A stretch of 64,000 nt of DNA from Panicum virgatum (Eukaryota > Streptophyta > Magnoliopsida > Poales > Poaceae): contig NC_053144.1 of assembly GCF_016808335.1 (NCBI RefSeq), positions 58,296,195 through 58,360,194 of the forward strand. Direction: 5' to 3'. The notes below the pieces were generated by a model, which saw nothing but the letters and a program-made list of their open reading frames with translations, was not told the origin of the DNA and ran no database searches. The translations under genes were made by a program, and so were the position numbers. Below, in pieces: positions 58,458 to 64,000 of this stretch; position 1 is the first letter of the stretch; each line of letters starts with the position of its first letter.

Positions 58458-59216
58458 ATGAGGGAAGGACCCAGCAAGCGCCGAGGTGATGTTGTCAATG
58501 TGTTCCCGCCCCAGAAGGCATATGCTATCATGCCATGGATGCCTCCGGCGTCCAATGCTACAAATCCAGTGTGGGAGCATGAAGGGGTCCGGATGCAGTG
58601 CTTTCCCATGCCATATCCGCCGCATTATCAAGGGGAAGGCTCCAGGACACCGATGCATGACCGACTTGGCCCGCGCCAATCTGGTCAGCAGCAGCATGCT
58701 ACACCGGTCAGACCGGTCCAGCCCGACCAGTCAGACCGGTCTCAACAGAGGCCGGTCCAATCTCATCCTCCGAAGCAGGAATATCGCATCAAGAAGAAGG
58801 AGGGTGAGGTTCAGCCGATGCAAGAAGATTTTGGGAAGGCCACCACCGATGATGTTGTTAAAATCGGTGATGTGAATGTGGTGGTCAAAGATGTTGGAAA
58901 GGAGCCGATGGTGTTTGGAAAATCGGCTCAAACAGATTCCCAGAAGCAAGTGCTGGCCAATGATCATGAGGCCAGCAGCAACAGCTCGGCGAGCAAGTAT
59001 CATCAACCAAGGTGGTGCCCGCCGGGTTTAAGCCACTCACAAAAGAGGAGGTTACAGCGCTTGAGGCGCCAGGAGCAGAAGGAGCAAGAGGCCGAAAAGC
59101 TCAGGGATGAGCACTTCCATAAATATTGGCCAATGGTTCCTCAAGGGAAAGAGTGGCGAGCCAAGCCCGCTGCGCAGTCAACAGGACCGGTTGAGTCACC
59201 CCAGGCGACCGTGTAA
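58458..59216 (+). pseudogene. Continuation of the retrotransposon polyprotein, cut by insertion
   Basis: The frame is that of the main gag ORF, resumed after about 200 bp of disturbed sequence with several stops. It reads GPSKRRGDVVNVFPPQ, a segment I know from the gag C-terminal part of this retrotransposon group, then KYHQPRWCPPGLSHSQKRRL. It ends because the second element's LTR was inserted at 59212; the stop codon is made of LTR bases. No protease, reverse transcriptase or integrase lies in the window for this element. Confidence 0.8.
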
Positions 59217-60898
59217 GGATCGATGGACCAAGAGGGGGGTGAATTGGGCCTTTTTCAAATTTCTAAAACAAATTAAAGCAACCTTAACCTATGCAATACT
59301 AATAAGGCTCAATTCACCAACCGGCTAACTAAGCAAACTACACAAGCTATCAAAGATACAACAAGATATGAAACTAAGTAAGGTAGAGCTAAGTTATGAT
59401 CTCTAAGGTCAAGCACATGAATAATTGCATGAAAGTAAGTGCTTGAAAGTAAAGAGAGGACAAGCGACAACCGGATTTTTTCCCGTGGTGTCGATGTGTT
59501 GGCACACACCCCTAATCCACGTTGTGACACTCACTAAGAGTCTTGTCACCTCCCATGTCACTGAGACGTGGGCGCTCACTAAGAGTCTCTGTTCACCATC
59601 CCGGCTTGGTGGAGCTCAAGCCACGTACAAACTTCTTCGGGCTCCCACAATCCTTGGCAAGCTCCGGAAGAAACACCTTCAATCACCAAGATCGCCTAGG
59701 TGCTGCCAATCACCAAGAGTAACAAGCTAGGGCCTTCACTTGAGCAAGAACCAATCACGAAGAACGGATGCACACAAGCTTCTCTCTACTCAAGTCCTTA
59801 GTCTTGCTTCTTGAATGATTGAATGAACAAATGTGTGGAAGATGAAGCTCAAGGTGGCTCTCAATAATAGTATGAGTGTATGAATGTTGCCTGGTGTCAA
59901 AAGAGAGCAAAATGACCCATTGGAGGGGTATATATATAGGTAGCTCATACGAATAGAGCCGTTGGAGAAAAGCTACCAGAAAAGTACGCAACGCCGGTTA
60001 ATCCGACGGTCCTCCAATTGTCATCGTCGGTTTAACCGATGAATGTAAACTGCCCATTTGGAAAACTAGCTGTTACAACATGGGCAGATTAACCGACGTA
60101 TCATCGGTTTAACCGGTGAGTGTAGTTGTCCACTGATCAACTGAAAAACCAACTCTCAGGACAACTGCACCGACGTTAACTCAAATCCATCGTCGGTTTA
60201 ACCGGTGAGTATAACTTCTGAAATCCCTGGAAAAACCAACTCACTGGACAATTGCACCGACGTTAATTTCAAACATCGTCGGTTTAACCGGTGAATGTAA
60301 CCTTGAAACACTCTGAAAAACCAACGTTCTGGACAACTGCACCGACGTTAATTTTCATTTCATCGGTTTAACCGATGTATATACTTGTCCAGACTCTGAT
60401 AACTGCGTTTAACTGACGTATAGAAAAATGGAGTCGTCGGTTAAACCGGTGTATAGACTTTTTCTGATTTTGCCTTTTCTGATTTGAGTCTTAAATGAAA
60501 TCCAAATATTCTTGAGATATAAGTTGAAAATAACTTATTTGAACTTCTTTAGAACCTGAGTGACCATAGTGTGCATCCATTTTTGATTGACCATATCCAT
60601 GCTCAAGTTACTTAGCCTTAACCCCTCTTTATAGTGCGACCTCTACAGAACTATAAAAACCTATACTAACCTAAGTGTCCTTCTCAACCTTACGACACTT
60701 AGGACTAGAAAGATCCTTAGTCTTGATATATAATTGAGTTGAATACCGAGATCACCTTTTTGAATAATGAAATTGAGGGGCCTCTTTAACATATGACCAA
60801 ATGAGCAATAATGTTTCATTAAGCTGCACAAACTCATTAGTCACAATAATGGTTGTCATTAATCACCGAAACATACCTAGAGGGCCTAGATGCTTACA
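59212..60898 (-). repeat. 3' LTR (1687 bp) of a second LTR retrotransposon, inserted in reverse orientation
   Basis: On the minus strand it starts TGTAAGCATC right after a polypurine tract and ends GATCCTTACA; TGTAAG/CTTACA are inverted ends. A TATA-like run (59929-59940) lies in the middle. The insertion interrupts the gag element; the flanking 5-bp duplication would start with GACCG (59207-59211), but the other end lies beyond the window. Confidence 0.85.
60010..60460 (-). repeat. Six imperfect ~80-bp repeats with GGTTTAACCG palindromes in the LTR U3 region
   Basis: The phrase CGTCGGTTTAACCGGTGA or a close variant recurs near 60026, 60101, 60190, 60273, 60358 and 60434, spaced 75-89 bp, and each later unit also carries ACTGCACCGACGTTAA. 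They lie upstream of the TATA-like run on the minus strand, so they fall in U3, where enhancers sit. Confidence 0.85.
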
Positions 60899-60912
60899 AT
60901 CTCCCCCTTTTT
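60899..60912 (-). promoter_or_regulatory. Polypurine tract of the reverse-oriented retrotransposon
   Basis: AAAAAGGGGGAGAT on the minus strand directly abuts the LTR start TGTAAG, as expected for the plus-strand primer of reverse transcription. It fixes the element's orientation. Confidence 0.88.
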
Positions 60913-61210
60913 GGTGATTGATGACAACACAAACATAAATAATAACGAGAGAGCGAGAAAGATAATACAGGAGAAACTCAAGCGAACTCGAAAGAGAACC
61001 AAGGAGCTCAACGGCTCAAACGGAATCCATAGATATGTCTCAAAGCACAGCATACTCAAGAATCAAACGTACATATCCATGAACTAACATCAAATGAGAT
61101 ATAAAACATCAAAGTCCTGTAACTACGAGCTCTCTCTAGCTCTACCCTCCCCTGACTCCAACTCCCCCTAACTCTCTCCCCCTTTGGCATCAAAGCACCA
61201 AAAAGGCGAG
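60913..61210 (-). other. Untranslated 3' interior of the second retrotransposon
   Basis: Lies between the ORF remnant and the polypurine tract. No coding signal. Confidence 0.5.
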
Positions 61211-63738
61211 CTACGGGTCCGGCTGTCGCGGCACGGCGAGGAAGCGGTCCGGGTCATCGTCGTCGTCGTCGTACAGAGAGCCCTCGGTGATGGATGAGAG
61301 CTGCTGGTCTGAGCTGACTGGGGGTGTAGCTGTCTTGGAGACTCTCGTGCTAGCACTGCCTAGGAGAGGGTCCGTAGAAGTGGTAACCGGGTCAGCAGAA
61401 GAAGTGTCAATGTCTGAGGTCGGACTGCTGAAGCTGCCGGCTGTGTTGTCTGCGGAAGTATAGACTCCTCTCCTCCTCCCCCTGAAGGTAGTGTTTGTGG
61501 TATGACGGGGAGGGCGACTGACTGAACCGCTAACGGTGAGTCCTAAAAGAGCGTAGTCGCTGGCAGTGGCGAGAAGAGCGGACGACCGGCAGACCTAAGG
61601 AGTGCGGACATCGAGAACGTGGTCTCCGGTGTCGCCGAAGTAGCTGGGGCTGCAGTAGGGGCTGGAGCTAGAGTGACTGCAAGCTGAGGTGCTCCAACAC
61701 CCTAAAGTCCTGGCTGCTGCGGGACGAGTCCGGTGTGAGTGTAAAGCTGTGTGATCATCCCGAACATCGCCATCATGCCCTGCTGCATCTGCTGGAAGTG
61801 AGCGTCTGTCCTCTGTGAAACTCGGTCAATGAGCCCGACAAAACGCTCCTCGGCTGCAGCACCCTCTCGGGCAGCCTCCCTCTGAATGGCTGCAAGCTGC
61901 GCCTCATGGGCTCTCCTGGCCTCCTCCTGTGCTATCCAATCCTCTCTCTGTTGAGTGACAAGCTGCTGAAGGAGAGAGGTGAGCTCGGACGGCTGAGTCA
62001 CCTGGGACTCTGAGACAGTAGCAGCTGCTGGTGACGAAGGAGCTGGCTCTCTAGACCCTCCTGCCTCGTGGTCGTGACTGGCTGGTGCTGCAGGAAAGTA
62101 CTCGTCATCCTCGGAGGAGTCTGGCTCAAGCTCAGACCAGTGAATCTCATCATCTCCTTCGGGCAGCTGTGCCTCTGCTGCTAGTAGTGCCTCGTTCTCC
62201 TGTGCCACTCGGGCCTGTACCTCAGGTGACAGCCGTGCCATAGCGGCTCTGTCTGCCTGTCTGCCCCTCCTCCGGTCTTGTGGTGCAGTGGGTTGATAGA
62301 CTGGGAACCTGGGGGTCTCATCCTGATGGTAAACTGCACTGATGAGTGACTCAGCTGGCACAATCATAGAACAGATGTAACTGATCCAGTGAGCATAAGT
62401 AAACTGGTGTACTACACCCATCCCGTCAGTGATCACATCCTCGATCTCAGCCAAAATGAAGTCGACAATATCAAAAGGCTCGTGAGTGAGTATGTCTAGA
62501 AGTAGCAGCTGCTGCAGACCTGTGAACCCCTCTGGGTAGCCACTCCTTGGTAGCAAGGTCCTCCGGAGTTCCATGTGAACTGTGTACACCTCTGGGGTCA
62601 GCAAGCTGGGAACTCTGGCATACGAGGCTGGAAACGGCTGGCGGAAGCACTGAGAGATCGCCTCGTGAGAAGGTGCAATCCCGCCAATCATCGCCATGCG
62701 AGGTGGATCTGCATCTCCGTATACCCTCTCGTGCAGAGAGACATCAACCAAGTCGACTCCAAGAAACCCTGCAATGGTCACCCTCGACAAACCAAAGACC
62801 TGGCCTCCAAACACGAAGTGCACGGCTCTGCGCTCGGGAGCTATCCAGGCTGTGGCATAGAACACTCTGACCCAGTCCTCAATATATCTGTTCTGCTCCA
62901 TCTCAAGTAGCCTGGGCAGACCTCTAAAGTGTGCAAAGTGCTCCCTGATATCTGCTCCCCCTGTGGCTGCCCTCAGTGAAACCCAATCTAGCACTCTGTG
63001 TGGGAAGATCTTGTGGCCCCGCCTCTGGTAGGTCTCGTAGAAACTGGCCTGAAGAAGAGTCCAGAGCCTACGGTCAACCTTGCTATCACGTGTCACGGGG
63101 AACCAGTCCTCCTCTGCTACACTCCACCTGAGCCTCTTGACCTTCGCCGCATTGGCCTTGGTCAAGTTCTGGAGCAGCACACCTGGCTCCAGACGCACAA
63201 CAGTGTCCATACGGAACACTACGCGCTCGGCCTCTAGGGCCTCGGCTCTGCGAGTTGCTGCTGCTGCTGTGGACCTGCGAGGCTCCTGTGGCTGGTGACC
63301 TCCTCGCGTCCTGGGTCCAGTGCGACGCTCGGTCGCTGGCGAAGTCTCTGCTGCTGGGGACGTCTGCCGAGTGCGGCCAGACCATCGTAGAGTCGGTGAC
63401 CCCTGAGTACTCTCTCCCTGAGACTGTTCTGACTGTGCTGCCTCTGAATCTGCGTCTGAATCTGCGGCTGTCGGCTCCCCCTCAGATGAATCGCCCTCTG
63501 TTTGCTGTGTAGTGGCCCTGGTGGCCCTGGCACCTCGGACCCTGCCCGTACCTCGGCCTCTACCCCTGCCCCTTGCTGGCTGCTCACGAATCGCGAACGA
63601 ATGAGCACGGCCTGACGCCTGCTCCTCGGCGGCCTTGGCCACCATCTCGGCCCTCTCGGCCTCCCTCTCTGCACGGTTCCGCTTTCGGACTGGCTTCTCG
63701 ATCACGACCTCCTTCCCCTTCATTTTCTCGCGGCCCAT
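61211..63738 (-). CDS. Large retrotransposon ORF, putative plant transposon protein family
   Basis: The open frame 63738-61702 encodes 678 residues from MGREKMKGKEVVIEK; an in-frame GTG further upstream is less likely as start. A basic nuclear-signal-like and RG-rich N terminus (ARGRGRGRGTGRVRGARATR) and acidic Ser/Gln repeats come first. Then follows a conserved-looking middle: RLWTLLQASFYETYQRRGHK, VRVFYATAWIAPERRAVHFV, and HQFTYAHWISYICSMIVP. This matches what is usually annotated in plants as putative plant transposon protein. A Glu/Arg-rich coiled coil ends the frame. Past the stop the same frame continues open for about 57 codons, then with one frameshift to 61211 (DDDDDDPDRFLAVP), so the original protein was probably longer. 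It is sense to the element. Function in the element is unknown. Confidence 0.7.
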
Positions 63739-64000
63739 CTCGGTCAGGCAATAAGTCGAACACTCTACGAGCACTGAGCGGCTGCGGCGTGTAGGGCGCT
63801 GCTTCGTGGGCGACGCGTGGTGCGGGGGCGATGGCTCAGAGCGCGTGGCGGCGGCGAGCAGCAAGTGCGGGCGGTGGCGCACGAGCGGCACGGGTGCGCG
63901 CGGGTGGAGCGCGAGCAGCGGTGGCGCAGGCTGCGCGTGGCGGCGTGGATGACGTGCGGTGGTGATGGCTCGGGCCGGCGGCGCGTGGAGCGAGCGGCGG
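63739..64000 (-). other. Upstream interior of the second retrotransposon, cut by the window end
   Basis: GC-rich sequence upstream of the ORF start. The 5' part of the element and its 5' LTR lie outside the window. Confidence 0.5.

Noticed and set aside
1..64000. CRISPR arrays, operons, phage or bacterial defence systems
   Set aside because: Spliced genes, plant transposons and composition show a plant nuclear genome; no such structure was found.

Overview
This is a nuclear DNA window from a grass (Poaceae), probably a panicoid, although the species cannot be fixed from sequence alone. The evidence is GC-rich first exons beside AT-rich introns, typical plant GT-AG introns, an Au-type SINE, many Stowaway-, Tourist-, hAT- and CACTA-type small transposons, a Mutator-like element and nested LTR retrotransposons. 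I found no bacterial features, no CRISPR array and no convincing tRNA or rRNA gene.

Left part (1-22.5 kb), a gene-dense block: a TMEM209-like membrane protein (-, 1332-5201) stands head-to-head with a dolichyl-diphosphatase/LPP-gamma gene (+, 6318-7980). Next come a 14-exon plant RNA pseudouridine synthase of the PUS5 type (-, 9974-14385), the cytochrome c oxidase assembly factor COX16 (-, 14987-15537) and a six-exon alpha/beta hydrolase (-, 18391-22450). These look like housekeeping genes with separate promoters. For the spliced genes I rebuilt exon borders by hand from splice consensus, reading phase and family similarity, and all phases add up to closed reading frames.

Middle part (22.5-46 kb), gene-poor: several MITEs, a decayed polygalacturonase fragment, a 5'-truncated LINE with an exact 16-bp target duplication, and one clear gene, a GT43 (IRX9-type) xylan-synthesis protein (-, 33560-37169) with unusual runs of 26-28 G beside and inside it.

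Right part (46-64 kb): a LOB-domain transcription factor of the LBD1/LBD11 type (+, 46229-47062), followed by a cluster of DNA transposons with readable target duplications (Tourist with TTA, CACTA with ATA, Stowaway with TA, a Mutator-like element with 9-bp AATAGCGTA). Then comes a ten-exon phosphatidylinositol transfer protein gene (+, 52908-54944) with an 8-nt exon. The end of the window is nested retrotransposons: a gag-bearing element (5' LTR 55456-55973) is cut at 59212 by a second element in the opposite orientation (LTR 59212-60898, then a large ORF).

The most interesting pattern is scattered rather than one locus. At eleven places a 11-29 bp A- or T-rich insert sits between direct repeats of 12-18 bp. 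The inserts mostly share a pyrimidine-rich piece ending in TTC/CTC followed by an A run, like the 3' end of the truncated LINE in this window. They read as retroposition events in which almost nothing but the tail was inserted.
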